A stretch of DNA of 64,000 nucleotides from Macrosoma leucophasiata (GCA_036365455.1 JAWQUS010000030.1:5270001-5334000), one strand, 5' to 3'; positions 30,791 to 43,122 are shown, numbered from the stretch's first letter. Numbers and translations are program-made. The notes: a model not told the origin generated them from the sequence alone.

Positions 30791-32230
30791 ACCCGTTAAG
30801 CCGAACATAAAACCTCCTCATTTCTAAAATCTCCTTAAACATATTTTTAGAACGTAATTGAGTCGGATATAAAATATGTTACTTTAAAAAGCGTAAAGAA
30901 CAATAGGAAAAATCAAACATAACAAGTACATCATCAGTCAAATCGGCAATCATAGCTATTACATCCATAACGGTACGTAAACGGATGGGTACATCTTTTC
31001 CACAGGAGTATGTTGCGCTAAAACCTAGATACAATGAATACAACATTATGCGACTGCCGTTTGCATATCTAGTTTATTTAACTCAGGGTGTATTAGAATA
31101 AAGAGAAATGCGTACAGATAGCGTATTTAGGTTTAGCGAAGGCAGTGTGAGCGGTAAATAACAATCTGCGCAAACGAGGCGTGTTGATGTTGATACAGGC
31201 TACGTGAATCGGCACAAATCACGAGCGGACTGACACACGGCTCGCGAGGCACGCCAACTATCGTGAATTAGTGTTTCAGACAAGATTTTAGAAGTAATAT
31301 TTCTGTGAAACAAACTTTAAAAGGCGACACCTCATTTGCATGTGGTATTCGCACTTTACATATTCACCGTATATGTTAAAATGGATAGGAGAGAGGATTT
31401 TACCCTGATTTACACCTTTCACTAAGCTAAATTGATGACTGTGTCGTGCCGACCTCTACGACTCTCACACAGTTCGATGCTCTGTACATTACTGACGGAC
31501 GTCAAATACATGACACATCCCAGTAGCAATCTGACTTAAGCTATTTGCTTTCTCATTTCTTCTTCTTTGAAAGCCAGCCTACTCCTGAGAGACTTCATCA
31601 TTTCACTATCTGCCAATCCAGGTAGTAATGAAGTCAGCTGTTGATAATGTGGAATAAAATCTTCCTACTATATGTAGTTGTATTTGTATATTGAATAGGT
31701 AAAAGGCTTGATAAGACTTACCATGCAGTCTCTATGGTAGTCGTTTTATTGCGACTTCCAAAAATTGAACAGCATCATTTACCTACCTTAAATATGCTAT
31801 CGCGTTAGCTGACAGGAACTGGTCTAACCCTTCTTTCGCATTAATTCACGCCCATTGGGTTCTACGGTTTTTACTAGACCCACGAAACTGGCGCGGCGGT
31901 ACCGCAACGCTCTCCGAGATCCTGTATGGAACCGAAACCGTATGTGGATGTTTCAAAGCACTGTAACATGTTTTGGCTTAGGCTTTAGATTGCCATCACG
32001 TATCCGTATGTTCATAGCGAAAGGTAATGATATACAGCACGCACGTATCGTGAACAATAGGTACCTGAGAACAAATTTTGAGGAGGTAAAATTTTGGGAC
32101 ACATTAACGACCAAGTTAAATAGTGTTAGTGGCACAGCATCCCTTTCAACCAAATTGCCAGCTACTGCTAAATACTAGTCTATTATTTTTTTTTTTCAAT
32201 TGCATATCACATAGCAAAAGTTGTTCATAA
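30791..32230. other. Unassigned interval
   Basis: No gene recognised. A 107-codon plus-strand frame at 31855-32178 has no recognisable domain and is opposed by a 66-codon frame on the other strand; I treat it as chance. Confidence 0.5.
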
Positions 32231-32380
32231 TCTACCTATATATATAAAAATCAATTGCTGTTCGTTAGTCTCGCTAAAACTCGAAGACGCCTGGACCGAT
32301 TTGGCCAATAGTCCAAATCTATCAAACCTTTGACACGTTGTTTCATTCTGAGACAACACGAAGTTTACTGGATCAGCTAG
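32231..32380 (+). mobile_element. Non-autonomous Helitron, GGGTCAGCTAG type, short copy
   Basis: TCTACCTATATATATAAAAA, TTGCTGTTCGTTAGTCTCGC, GACCGATTTGGCCAATAG, then a deletion to CGAAGTTTACTGGATCAGCTAG. Confidence 0.8.
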
Positions 32381-33452
32381 TTATGAATAAAATGACCCCT
32401 TTAAATGTCATATATGATAAATTATTTTCATATACAGTTTTGAAAAGCAAAGGAATCTTACAAATTTTGCCGACAAAAAAACCTGCAAAATAATATCCAT
32501 AACAATAATAACTCCAATAGAACTGCATCCGAGTCGAACTTATTTCCTACAAAATCGAATTGTAAATAAAATATTCGCGATTTCGATACTAATACATCGT
32601 ACGCCCACCCGTTTTGAACACGTGCAACGACACAAAAACATTCACTGAAATACAATTCACCAATTTCTTAATTTTCGGTTTCGTTAACTTTCAACGTACG
32701 AACATTGTACAATTTAAATTTACATTACTCGGTTCAAAGATAACATCTGGAGGACTAGGTCTGTGTTTATCTGAGTTGGACACAACCCATTTCGCCATTT
32801 ACCTGCCTTGATAATCTATTTTGCAAACTGTCGACACGTTAGTAATATTAGCTCATAATATGATAATGGAAGGATTGGCGTTATAACAGGCGCAAAGGGC
32901 AGCGGTTCAAGTGTTGTTCTCAAGTGTGATTCTTGTCAAATATCCTGAAATACTGATGCAACAATGTAGGTTTATATGAGCCATTCAAATTTTATCCCGG
33001 GGCACACAGAAGCGTCACTTCAATATGCCTTTAAACAAACAGTTGCTCTTGGATTCAAGTAATAAAACCCAAATTGGCTTACACACTGAAATAACGCTAT
33101 ATTTGCAAATACAAGTAAATATGTGTCTTATTATTGCGTACTAAGAATAATATTAGTTCGTTTGAGTTATATTCAAGTGACACTAGCTAAGATTTGATTC
33201 TTGGTTGTCGTTCTCTCAGAGTTCTTTACGGGTATAATGTATTACAGTGTTTCTTGAATAGTAGCATAAATACATGCACGTAGGTGAGACTTAATGTTAG
33301 ATTCACAGACCGCACTACGACTTTACTTTGAGCAAAGTATGCTCAGATTGAAGCCTTGAAGTCTGTAAATTTCACCCTTAGAGTTAAGTCAAGAGCTCAT
33401 ACAGCATGAATTAATATGTAGGTATTACTAGTCATTGCTGGAGCATAGAAAG
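32381..33452. other. Unassigned AT-rich interval
   Basis: No gene. Two overlapping 65-codon frames on opposite strands (about 32458-32811) have no recognisable features. Confidence 0.5.
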
Positions 33453-33650
33453 CCTTTATAAATCAATTGCTATTCGTTAGTCTCGCTGATACGAGTACTT
33501 GAGAACGGCTTTACCGATTTGGCTTATTTTGGTTTTGAATGATTTTTGGAAGTCCAGGAAAGGTTTAAAAGAATATGTATAAAATAGAAAATTTAAGAAA
33601 ATATGAAGAAATTGAAGGTAAAAACCACAATTTAATTTTCCGACTATTAG
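33453..33650 (+). mobile_element. Non-autonomous Helitron, 5' part
   Basis: ATAAATCAATTGCTATTCGT, TAGTCTCGCTGATACGAG, GACTTTACC-like block and AAAAACCACAATTTAATTTT. The CTAG terminus is missing. Confidence 0.65.
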
Positions 33651-34194
33651 GTAATTCAAACAAACCATATCGATATATCTTATCTTAAAGCAGACAAAGA
33701 AACAGACGCCAGAATTAGCAAAGCACGCCGATCACATATGTATGTCTGATTAGCATTCCGCTATAACTCCGGATTGACGCTAAGACGTATTTATAGTCTG
33801 CGAATCGAATAGAATGGCGTATTAAGTTGCCTGCTTTACCTACTTATGTCACCCTGTTTCCATTAGCTCCATCTTCCGCATGGTGCCACTGTTTTGAATG
33901 TATGAATGCTTAAATTATTGATTTAATTATTGCTTTTTTTTGGGAATTTATTGAAATTCTTGCGAGTGCGATTTAACACGTGCAGCCGAAGCTTGGTTGT
34001 GTATGTCCTGGATGTATGTACATGTGCGGTGTATCAGTGTGCGGGCCTTACGGAGCGGCTTGACGTGCGTCCGCTCTCGCTTGCACACTCATTTACATGT
34101 GTACAGACACGTCTTTGACACGACCAAGCGTCTACCGCGTTCACGAGTCACGAAGAGTATGTTATAAAAAAATCTAATGATGAGTCAGTCAATC
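33651..34194. other. Mostly unassigned; contains a repeat shared with 36150-36235
   Basis: GTGCAGCCGAAGCTTGGTTG, GTGTATCAGTGTGCGGGCCT and GGAGCGGCTTGACGTGCGTC at about 33978-34070 recur, diverged, at 36150-36235. The parent element is unknown. Confidence 0.55.
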
Positions 34195-34380
34195 GAACAA
34201 CGGTGGTCAAACCATTTCAATGGGCGGTAATAAGTGCATTAACACTACCTCCACTACGATCGCCAATCCGCATGCCAAACGTGACGATAATGGCATATGC
34301 TTCCCTATAGGCACATAGGGGGCTTTGGTTCAGCACTGGACATCATTCGGCTGAAATTATGATTATGAATCAGCATGGTT
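34195..34380 (-). mobile_element. Family F (RTE-like 3' end) fragment
   Basis: CGATCGCCAATCCGCATGCC, AACGTGACGATAATGGCATA, GGTTCAGCACTGGACATCAT and a CATAATCATAC-type end (reversed). Confidence 0.65.
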
Positions 34381-34898
34381 ATTTACAATAATTTGTTAAA
34401 GCAGACATTTTGTTGCAAGTTGACCAACATCCACCAAATCGCCTTGGAACAGCTTCGTTGCATATTGCCTAATTCTTTCTTAAATTATTTACCGTTCCAT
34501 CAGCATTTATGAAAGTGACAACGACTCGCGCTTGGATATTCAATCCAACTAATATCTACCACCGAATCAAGTACCTTGAAACTTGCGACACAATAGTTCA
34601 CTCTAGTTTTTAGAGCGATAGTAGATATGCACGAAACCTATTAAATAAATCATTATACAGCTCGAAAGTAAATTTAATGTTTACTGTATTTAAATCCAAT
34701 CGCAACCAATCCAAATAACACTAACACCTTGCGTTAGTTTACTCAATCAAGTAACTCAGTACGTGATCAAATGAGACATGGCCTGCAATGGCTATCGTTT
34801 ACACAGCAAACACGGTCTGCTATGTTAGAGTAAACATGCTAATATCATATTAATAGACGGCAGCGGGAGCGGGAATAGGATGTCTTGAAGATTCACTC
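34381..34898. other. Unassigned AT-rich interval
   Basis: Nothing recognised. Confidence 0.45.
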
Positions 34899-35182
34899 AC
34901 TGGTGGTAGAGCTCCAGTGAAGGAGCTCGAGGGCGTAAGCACCACCGCATTACCTAATCTATCTGCCGCCAAATGGTAGTGTTCCGCATTATCGTGTTTC
35001 GGTCAGGTGGTAATGTACAGTTCAGTAATTCCGGGCACAGAGGCATAACACCTTAGGCCTCAGGAGTGCTAACGCATCTGCATTTTGACCACTGGTTTTT
35101 GTGAGGACGTCTATTGGCTGCAGTCATCACTTAACATCAATGTGAACTGCAGGCTTGTTTGCCACTTTCATTACATTAAATA
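34899..35182 (+). mobile_element. Family A element, near full length
   Basis: ACTGGTGGTAGAGCTCCAGT through CAGGAGTGCTAACGCATCTG to TTCATTACATTAAA. Confidence 0.85.
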
Positions 35183-35693
35183 ATCAAGGTAAGATGAAGT
35201 CTCTCGTTTTACAATATGCCCATCCTTAATCTCGACGAAGACAATAATAACACTTGGAGTGCCACAGAGGAAAGCGGTGTTTGTTCGGGACTTGTTAATA
35301 TCAGTCCTCTCCGATTTAGGGGCTGTAGACATCGCTCCCTATTGCTTGTTATTACTTCACGAATATCATATTGAACTATACTTTAGTTTCTGCAGATAGT
35401 GTTCCAGTACCTGGAGGATACGGACTCAGTATGTGGCTGTCTGTGTTCAGTTTTATTAGCAAGAAAGAAATTTTAGTTTTAACAAGTTTTGAAATTGGGA
35501 CTTGGATAACTAGCCCAGCTTAACTACTATCTAACCTAGCCCTAGATCCGAGCATTTTTTTTCCACAACCGTCTTATAATGTGAATCACATTATTAAGTT
35601 ATTGCGAAGAATAAAATATGGAAAATAATTAATATTTTACACGTACACATAAAGTGAAAGTGAAAAGCAAACATTATTATTTTTATGTTCTTC
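35183..35693. other. Unassigned interval
   Basis: Nothing recognised. Confidence 0.45.
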
Positions 35694-35881
35694 ATCTATA
35701 AAGCTGAAGTTTGTTTGTTTGTTTGTTTGAACGCGCAAATCTCAGGAACTACTGGTTGATTTGAAAAATTATTTCAATGTTAGATAGCCCATTTATCGAG
35801 GAAGAAACATAATAACATCACGCTAAGACGAATAGGAGAAAGGTAACATTGCACCCGCGCGAAGCCGGGGCGGCCTGCTAG
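35694..35881 (+). mobile_element. Non-autonomous Helitron, GGCCTGCTAG type
   Basis: TCTATAAAGCTGAAGTTTG, four GTTT units, ATCTCAGGAACTACTGGTTG, and GCGCGAAGCCGGGGCGGCCT ending in GCTAG. A typical lepidopteran Helitron 3' end. Confidence 0.8.
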
Positions 35882-36149
35882 TTTTATTTATAAAAGCGAA
35901 TAAGTGTATTTGGACTCTAAAGAAACTTATTGATCTTCAACCGGTTAAGAGATTTGTTATTCTATGCAAAGTGCACCTACTTCAGATAATCCTAAAGGGT
36001 GTAATATCAGGTGCAACTGCATATATCCGAAGGTAAATATAAGTATAATTATACAAAGTGTGCATTAACAGAAATTCAAACTTTGTAGTTCAAACATTCT
36101 TATTGACTTAGAAAATAAGGAAAAAATTACTACTTTAATATTTTTCAAG

Positions 36150-36235
36150 TGCAGCCGACATTGTGGTTAGGCCTACTAACGTACATGTAGGGTGTATCAG
36201 TGTGAGTGCCTTACAGAGCGGCCTGGCGTGTGTCC
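36150..36235. repeat. Repeat shared with 33978-34070
   Basis: GTACATGTAGGGTGTATCAG, GTGAGTGCCTTACAGAGCGG and CCTGGCGTGTGTCCGG. Directly followed by MITE-derived sequence. Confidence 0.6.
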
Positions 36236-36242
36236 GGTCCGG

Positions 36243-36330
36243 ACCTTGCGTCCGCCTGTCGACATTGCTATCGTCATTGTCATTGCTGTCAATTTTTACT
36301 TTGACTAAATAATAATAATCAAAATCTACC
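36243..36330 (+). mobile_element. Harbinger-like MITE, left-arm fragment
   Basis: CGACATTGCTATCGTCATTG, TCATTGCTGTCAATTTTTAC and TTGACTAAATAATAATAATC match the left arm of the complete 241-bp element at 55829-56069. Confidence 0.65.
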
Positions 36331-36389
36331 ATTATCGTATTGATGTTCTTGCGTAGGTAATAAACAAGCGATACTTATCGATATTACTT

Positions 36390-36605
36390 GACGACCCGGT
36401 TAGTCCAGCGGTGCGAAACCACCGTTTGATTCGAAGGGTCGCGGGTTCGATCCCCGCACCGGAACAAATATTTGTATGGCCTACAGATATTTGTTTCGGG
36501 TCTGGGTGTTTGTGTATGTGTTGTATGTGTACAACGGCACCCACGACACAGGTTTATACCTACTGTGGGGCTGTGAGTGTAAGCGTATTTATTTATTATT
36601 TATTT
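36390..36605 (+). mobile_element. Family D tRNA-derived SINE, full head
   Basis: The head folds like a tRNA: CCGGT pairs with ACCGG as a shortened acceptor stem, GGTTAGTCCAGCGG is box A, and GCGGGTTCGATCCCCGC is a T-arm containing box B. The body (AAATATTTGTATGGCCTACA, GTTTCGGGTCTGGGTGTTTG, TACTGTGGGGCTGTGAGTGT) and an AT-rich (TTTA)n tail follow. It is a SINE and not a tRNA gene: the anticodon arm is not convincing and the same body recurs at 4225 and 63469. Confidence 0.85.
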
Positions 36606-38439
36606 ATTTACTTATTGGTAGATTATTTAGATTTTCCAAATGCACTACCATTATTTGTTTTCCACACAACCCTTAGGTTGACTTGTAGGGAATGCTTTCT
36701 AGCATAAAGTCCGCCTCATGTATTTTGTTTGTGCAGAAAGTTTTAATAAATAAATTATTGTTATTGAGATAAAGTAAAAATTGTTAGAAATTACAATGGC
36801 AACTGCCATGTCGACGGACGCACCCTATGCAGACAGACAGGACCAAGTTAACAATAAAGTATATAACAAAATATACATTTACTATATTATTATTTCCACG
36901 GCTATATTATTTCACGAGATCACAGTAAGCGTTCAGTAATGCTTAGCTTCTTGATAATGATGCTTATTGAAGTATGAACTACGTCTCACTTGAGATTTCA
37001 TATCTTTGCTTTACAATTGATAGGGTTGTCGATTAACTTGTTGTATAAACTATTTGTTTATATCTATAAAGACTGCACTTTTTTATAATGTAAAGTTGAC
37101 AAACGAGACATGCATCAAAAATCACTTGAAAATGCTCACCGTTGTCTTTCAATATAATTTTGCGCGATGGTAGCCCTGAAGCATTGTATCAAAGCAAGTT
37201 TTGTACTACCACGACATCACTTCAGATTTCTTTTTACAATTTGTATGCAATCTGTTCTGGGAATATAGTTTTCCGGGCAGAAGTAGATATTATAGGAACG
37301 AAACATTAATCGGACACATTTTCAAAATCGGTAAGTGTCACTATGATTTCACTCAATTGGAAAATATTCGATGTCCTTTATCAACATTGAGACCGAACAG
37401 GACCTCATAGGTAGAAAAAGAGAGGTTTTGACCCAGCTAAGGGTAGCCCAAGTAGGATTTTTAAAGGAAAAACTAAAACAAATGATACTCCCACTGATCC
37501 AATTCCAACCCCTCAATGACACATCTTACGCTTCGTAGGTAAGGTCATTCACTGATGATAATTACATGCTAAGGTTATAATAATGTTTTATTAAAGGGGA
37601 GGAGAGTTTTAGCCTCCCACCCCCTCTCCATTCCCCGGGATAACTTATTGAAAAGTAGTCTACTACTACTAAATCACTATATAACAAAACTTTTTTTTTT
37701 TTCAAACTAATTTTTGGCAACCCTAACATTCTAAGTTTCTAACAGTACGATTTTATTCTACAAACACGAGCGCATTACAAAACCATAGCTACTTTAGCAA
37801 TTACTTTGAACTTTAAATTACAAGGCACTTGTTACCATTGTCTAAATACCAGTCGTTTTATATGACGATAATGGCAGCCGATATACGTTCGTAACGCGAA
37901 CGCTGGCTGTAATGATATGAGTGAAATTAGGGTCATGCTACATTTAACATATTGCGTTAATTTCTGTTTTTGAGATATTTGATATTTTATTGATATCATG
38001 TTACGACCCGAAATTTTTATGACACAGAGAGAAAAGTTTTAAATCGAAACTGTTTTGGGAGTGACAACTAATCTGAGTTGAGACTTCTCGTTTTTATTTA
38101 GATATCTATCTCTCTATCTCTTAGATATCTGTTTACTACAGAATTCATTTTAGTATGTTCATTCCATTTTTCATTGCCAACAACAAGCCTCACATAATAA
38201 ATTTAATTTAAAATTTTAAACAAATTGATTAAACAATTATGTGCAATTAATTAAACACAAATAACTGTGTGAACAGGTCTGAGATACATATTTCTCAATA
38301 AATTTGCCATCTCGTTCATAAATTATCAATAAATTATACGCTTTGTGATAAAATTAAGTGATAATAAAGTAAAATATGGAGCAATACGTAAACTGTAGAG
38401 AAACAACTCTGTCAAGTAATATGGTGCAATCAAACACTA
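36606..38439. other. Unassigned interval
   Basis: No gene recognised. A short C/T-rich stretch at about 37610-37645. Frames of 65-70 codons here have no motifs. Confidence 0.5.
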
Positions 38440-38479
38440 ACGTACTGAACAGGATGACCTTGCATCCTGTTCAGTACGT
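38440..38479. repeat. Perfect 17-bp inverted repeat with 6-nt loop
   Basis: ACGTACTGAACAGGATG, loop ACCTTG, then the exact reverse complement. Not part of any element recognised here. Confidence 0.9.
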
Positions 38480-38549
38480 CCAGTATCTCCCATATCTTAA
38501 TCTGACGTTCTGGAGTAAATTAAAAAAGCTCCTCTTGGGCTCCCCTACT

Positions 38550-38607
38550 ATTAGGTACATAGTGGTGCCTACGTCTTCAAGCTCCAACACTAAAGTTCTA
38601 CTAACAG
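38550..38607 (-). mobile_element. Family A head fragment
   Basis: ATTAGGTACATAGTGGTGCC, TACGTCTTCAAGCTCC and AAAGTTCTACTAACAGT: the 5' 55 bp of the family, reversed and diverged. Confidence 0.6.
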
Positions 38608-39044
38608 TAACATTTTTAATAGAACCCTCACAGCTAACGCTGAGAGTTTACTAAAACCGTCTTCATTTAATGTATTTCATGCTTCTCAAAATGTACCGTA
38701 AACCAATAAAACACTTCAGCATAGTGTGTCGCACACCTACACGACTTGTGCAACCCCACATGTCCACTTATCTCAAACGGTCACGACACGAGATCACAAC
38801 GATTGTTACTTTCGCGTTCAACTTTTATATCGTGTCATTACCCGTTGCGACACTAATGTGTCTGTGTGTGTCACGTGACAGTAGCGTTCCGCGTATGTGT
38901 CACACAAACGGCGCTTTATTCTAATTGAGTAGACACGAAGTGTTTGCTGTTTTCTCTATGGCAAAGCGTTCCCTTATAGTACTTAGTTCTCTTTATTGCT
39001 CTCATAAGCTATTACTAAAATTGTACTAGTAATTAAGTGGACAA
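38608..39044. other. Unassigned interval
   Basis: Nothing recognised. An 84-codon frame at 38670-38924 has no motifs. Confidence 0.45.
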
Positions 39045-39241
39045 AATCCTGAGGCAGAGACCAGGAGACTCATAGCACAGGGTTTACCTAGTTTGAGCGC
39101 TCCTGTCTCCACAATATCCTGAAAAAAATGTTTAAAAAAATAATTCAGTATAATTTTAAAAATAAAATAAGTTTCATATGATGTATTTACCATAAGAAAA
39201 CATTGTGGAGAAAATAAATAAAATCTTATCTTATCTTATCT
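39045..39241 (+). mobile_element. Retroelement 3' end with (TTATC)n tail
   Basis: TGAGGCAGAGACCAGGAGAC, GAGCGCTCCTGTCTCCACAA, then AT-rich sequence to AAATAAATAAAATCTTATC repeated three times. Resembles a common LINE terminus with a pentanucleotide tail; clade not assigned. Confidence 0.5.
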
Positions 39242-39284
39242 ATTATAGGTTGTTGAATGCAGAGTGTATGTACATTATCCTAGA

Positions 39285-39799
39285 AGGATCCAGAGATTCA
39301 CTAGAGATGTGTCTTGACGATGACGCTATTTTTGAAGAGCTCCATTTTATAGCACCGAGCTCCTAGAGGGAAGTCGCTCATTCGTTCTGGGCAAAAACAA
39401 ACGCGAAAACCGCACCGTGAAGGTCTGAACTCCTGGTCCAGTCGTTGGATTCCAGTCGTTGAGGGTAGAATTTCTCGCTTCCGCGGGTATTGCGTTGTAA
39501 AAACAAGACAATGGCATCATATCGAACAGTTCATCAAAGCACACAACAGTATAGAGACGATAAAAAACGCACAAACTACAAACGTCTCTGCGCAGGCTGA
39601 GATGTTCGAGCCTGTCAGTGAGTCCTGGATCGTTGACGATACGAACGGTGCGCCTTTGCAGAGAGTCAAGTGGATGAAGCAGGTATTTGGTGATCTCGAC
39701 TACATGAGAGCAGTATTCCAAATAAATGCTGAAGCGGTTTGAGTTCAGATTTTGATCACCTAAGGTGTGTGCCAGGTCGCTTAAAAGTAGTACACTCAC
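39285..39799 (-). pseudogene. CR1-like LINE ORF2 C-terminal domain, frameshifted
   Basis: The longest LINE reading frame in the window (150 codons). From about residue 26 it follows CR1 ORF2: YLEYCSHV, HPLDSLQRRTVRIV, DRLEHLSLRRDVCSLCVFYR, LFDMMP and TFTVRFSRLFLPRT. These are the post-polymerase 'LDSLQRRAVRIV ... SLRRDVxSLCVFYRxYxG' and 'TVRFSRxFLPRT' signatures. The frame ends prematurely after RLPSRSSVL, and homology resumes in another frame as KMELFKNSVI. The first 25 residues are not homologous. No 3' terminus (CATAAAAA) follows, so this copy is truncated at both ends. Confidence 0.9.
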
Positions 39800-41319
39800 A
39801 ATAGAAGCGTTCGGCTGTGCTCGGGGCTCGCTAGTGCAAGAAATGTTAAAAGTTTAACAAAAGCCGGACACCGTATATTTTGACCGAACACGTAATCAAA
39901 AGGCCTTACTATATCCGTCTTTATCCCAACGCCTGGCAACCCTTATCACGCTTAAGAAAACTGTGTGAGGATTTTTACAATGACTGATTCTACTATATAC
40001 TGCTAGAGGACGCAGGATTAATTCTGCAGAGTCCTGCATTCTTTCTCCATTCTAGAAGGATAAAAGTATGCAACCTCTTCATTCCTCTTTATTTAACCAT
40101 TTATTCGCACACAAATTTAATGCTCTACAGACCAAGATAGGTGCTCTATGACTGCGAACTTCAAACAATATAACAAATGTATATTTTACAGATATTAATA
40201 CATGAGATTAGACCAATAATCTCACTTTCACATTAGTCACCAGGTACCAGGTTTACCTAGTAGTAATAAGAACCTACACATTATTCACATACTATAAACA
40301 AATCTATGTCAGCCTTCTAAAATTTAAGTAAAACTGTAGTGTAACAGTGGGGATGGGCCTAATAAACATTTTCCCATCCGAACGCTGAAAGTATCACTGA
40401 TATTATGAAATGAATGTTCTTAATGGGAAAAAAGTCAACATCAACTCAGAAATCGAATGCTCAAAAAAAAAGCTAAACAGGTTGACAGTAGAAGCGACGA
40501 ATGCACGTTGCTAAGTCAAGGAGGCAGTTAGCCCCTTCTTCTTTTCTAGTCTGCAGCTCGTATTAAAATCGCAAGTTAATTCCTTAAGAGTTATAGCACA
40601 AAATCATTAAGCCGCCGTTCCCTATCATCATATTTTCCTCACAAAACCAAAGCTAGACAACTTGCAGCGGGCAATAACGGAACAAAAACAGGTAAAATGG
40701 ACGTTTTATAAGAAATCTAAAATAATTTACATAATTATGGGAATTTTGATCTTACCTAGTTGCAAGCTTGCCAGCTCCCGACAGCCGCGGGCTATGAACA
40801 TTGAACCAGCTTGTATGTAGTGCCGAAGCCTTTCATATTCTTGCCATAATAAATCTGTGTAATGTCCCTAAGACATAAATATTACACGGACTTGATTGAA
40901 GACTAAATAAATCAGAGTCATTAGGCTAAGTTAATGACTTTGGGTCAAAATGATGCATTTGTTTATGGCATAGAGAACCATCAACGCGGAAACGGAGAGC
41001 GTTCCATTGGTATACAATCGATTGCAATTTGTATTTAAGAACGAACAAAAAACTGATGATAATTAGATCTACAAATTCTTTTTCGAGGATGTTTCGAGAA
41101 CCACAAAGAACTTCTTTACTTGTTCTTTACTGGTCTACTGTTTCACGACTAATTTGGTACTACAGGTCAGCAGACTATGATACACTAAAAGAATGCCTTG
41201 CGTTCTACTCATCCAATGTGGCAACTGTGCTTTTCGTCGGATGATCCAACGCTATAACTGATATGATACACCGTGGTGTGGAACGCTTCATACCGTACAC
41301 TGCGGTATTGGGATCTTGC
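39800..41319. other. Unassigned interval, ending in decayed CR1
   Basis: No gene recognised to about 41160. From about 41166 CR1-like fragments (GCGCTGAGACTAAAAGTCTC region) begin, with several stops. Confidence 0.5.
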
Positions 41320-41770
41320 GCTGAGACTAAAAGTCTCGATTATCGTCGATGACCCAGAAATCACAGACAGACTTGAAAATATGAGTCTGCGCAGTGTGCA
41401 TTTTATACCGTCTCTACAATGGCGAGTGCTCTGTTGAACTGTTCGACATGGTGCCACCGTCTCTTTTCCTACACCGTACTACCCGCCGAAGAGAGAAGTT
41501 CCACCCTCACCGACTGGACACCTGGCAATGTTCAACGGTGCGGTTCTCATGCTCGTTTTTGCCCAGAACGTGTAAATTGTGGAATAAGCTTCCCTCTGAG
41601 GTGTTCCCTCGGTGCTACAATATGGGGTTCTTCAAAAACGGCGTCAAAGAGTCCTTCAGGGCTGGCAGCACCTTGGCGACGCCCCTGGTGTTGCAAATGT
41701 TCATAGGCGACGGTGACTACTTTCCATCAGGTGGCCCGTCTGCTTGTCTGTCAATCCTTTGACATAAAAA
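41320..41770 (+). pseudogene. CR1-like LINE ORF2 C-terminus and complete 3' terminus
   Basis: VSIIVDDPEITDRLENMSLR, then (after a small deletion) CILYRLYNGECSVELFDMVP, REKFHPHRLDTWQCSTVRFS, FLPRTCKLWNKLPSEVF and MGFFKNGVKESF. The frame runs on through the terminal GGCGACGGTGACTACTTTCC and CATCAGGTGGCCCGTCTGCT and stops at a TGA eight bases before the ATAAAAAAA tail. So in this lineage the ORF extends almost to the RNA 3' end, or the stop has been lost. Best CR1 reference for the window. Confidence 0.9.
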
Positions 41771-41772
41771 AA

Positions 41773-42261
41773 TCCCATATATCTCATAGGCTCGCGTAAC
41801 GTAAATCGTGGGTGTTTGCATGTATGAATGAATACAAGCAGTTACCTCATAGCTATCTCTTCGAAGAATCTTTTAAACTACCACACAGCTCTAAAGGCGA
41901 TCCCAATATCATATCTGGTATATGGATCTAGAAACAGGATTCCCCGATCACTTCATTTAGTCACGCATATGATGTTATAGGATATGAAAAACCTAGGTCG
42001 TGATGGTTATACCTTCCTTGATCAGAAGTTGACAACCTTTCAACGCCACAAAACAATATGATGTAATCATAATATAATTCAACGATAAAAATAAATTCAG
42101 TATAATTTCATAAAATTCTTTTTTTTTTTAATTTAATAGGTGAAAATTACAACAATTTTGACGTGTTATTTAGAAATTAAAGTAAAATATAAATAAATAT
42201 TATACTTTGTGCGGCGATTGCTTCTCTGTTCCTCTCTACTTAGAAAATCTAATAATCTAAA
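41773..42261. other. Unassigned AT-rich interval
   Basis: Nothing recognised. Confidence 0.45.
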
Positions 42262-42590
42262 CATCTATACAAATAAATAAAATTGGAGTGTCTGTTTGTA
42301 ATATAAAAATAACCGCTTTTTACTAAATGCATATGTATGTATACACAGTACATATACCAACGCAATATTTTTTACTATTTTTGTCTGTCTGTCTGTCTGT
42401 TTGTTTGTTCCCGCTAATCTCAGGAACGGCTGGACCAATTTCGACGGGATTTTCACTGGCAGATAGCTTATGTCACGTCATAATAAGGAGTAACTTAGGC
42501 TACTTTTATACTAGCTGCGCCCACGACTTTGGGTAGATATGGAACAATCATAAATATTCACACGGTCGAAGTCGCGGGCACAGCTAGTAC
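42262..42590 (+). mobile_element. Non-autonomous Helitron, CACAGCTAG type, complete
   Basis: 5' TCTATACAAATAAATAAAAT, GGAGTGTCTGTTTGTAATAT, (TCTG)n, GGAACGGCTGGACCAATTTC, TTTCACTGGCAGATAGCTTA, then the terminal hairpin CTAGCTGCGCCCACGACTTT ... GAAGTCGCGGGCACAGCTAG. Single copy of the internal module that is repeated in other copies. Confidence 0.85.
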
Positions 42591-42841
42591 ATTATAATCT
42601 CTCGTCACTGTGTTTGTTACGGCTTGACCGATTTTTATGAAAATATTTGAGAACGATGAGAATATGTCTAAGCTATTTTCTTCTAGAATTCTAGGATAGC
42701 AGTATTTACGGGACCGAAAATTAAGCTGGTACTAAGTTGCGAGGAAAGGGTGTACTACCTATATGGAAAATAAATAGTTGCATATTTGTACAAAATTTAC
42801 AGCCTTTGTTCCTCCTTTACTTAGTTCATACCTATAAACGA
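42591..42841 (+). mobile_element. Probable Helitron 5' fragment
   Basis: TCTCTCGTCACTGTGTTTGT and GACCGATTTTTATGAAAATA match the 5' part of the Helitron at 17783; no terminus of its own. The remainder to 42841 is unassigned. Confidence 0.45.
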
Positions 42842-43122
42842 CTAGCTGACCCGACAAACTTCGTATTGGCTCAGAATAATGTAATATGTGTCAAAGGTTT
42901 GAGACATTATTTATATTCTGATAGATGGATACGGACTATTTGTATGGGAAAATAAAATTGTGGTTTTTACTATTTCCCTTCAATATCTTCATATTTTTTT
43001 ACCTTTTAAACCTACCCTGGACTTCCAAAAATCATTCAAAACCAAAATTAACCAAATTGGTCCAGCCGTTCTCGACTTTTAGCGAGACTTACGAATATCA
43101 ATTGATTTTTATATCTATAGAA
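42842..43122 (-). mobile_element. Non-autonomous Helitron, GGGTCAGCTAG type, complete
   Basis: Reverse orientation: CTAGCTGACCCGACAAACTT, AAATAAAATTGTGGTTTTTA, CCAGCCGTTCTCGACTTTTA, GCGAGACTTACGAATATCAA, to TTTTTATATCTATAGA. Confidence 0.85.

Noticed and set aside
31855..32178. 107-codon plus-strand frame as a candidate exon.
   Set aside because: No recognisable domain, no clear splice-site or codon-bias support, and an opposing frame of 66 codons over the same bases; compatible with chance.
36390..36465. Possible tRNA gene (box A and box B, T-arm and short acceptor pairing).
   Set aside because: The same sequence plus a long shared body and AT-rich tail recurs at 4225 and 63469, and no convincing anticodon arm forms. 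It is the head of a SINE.
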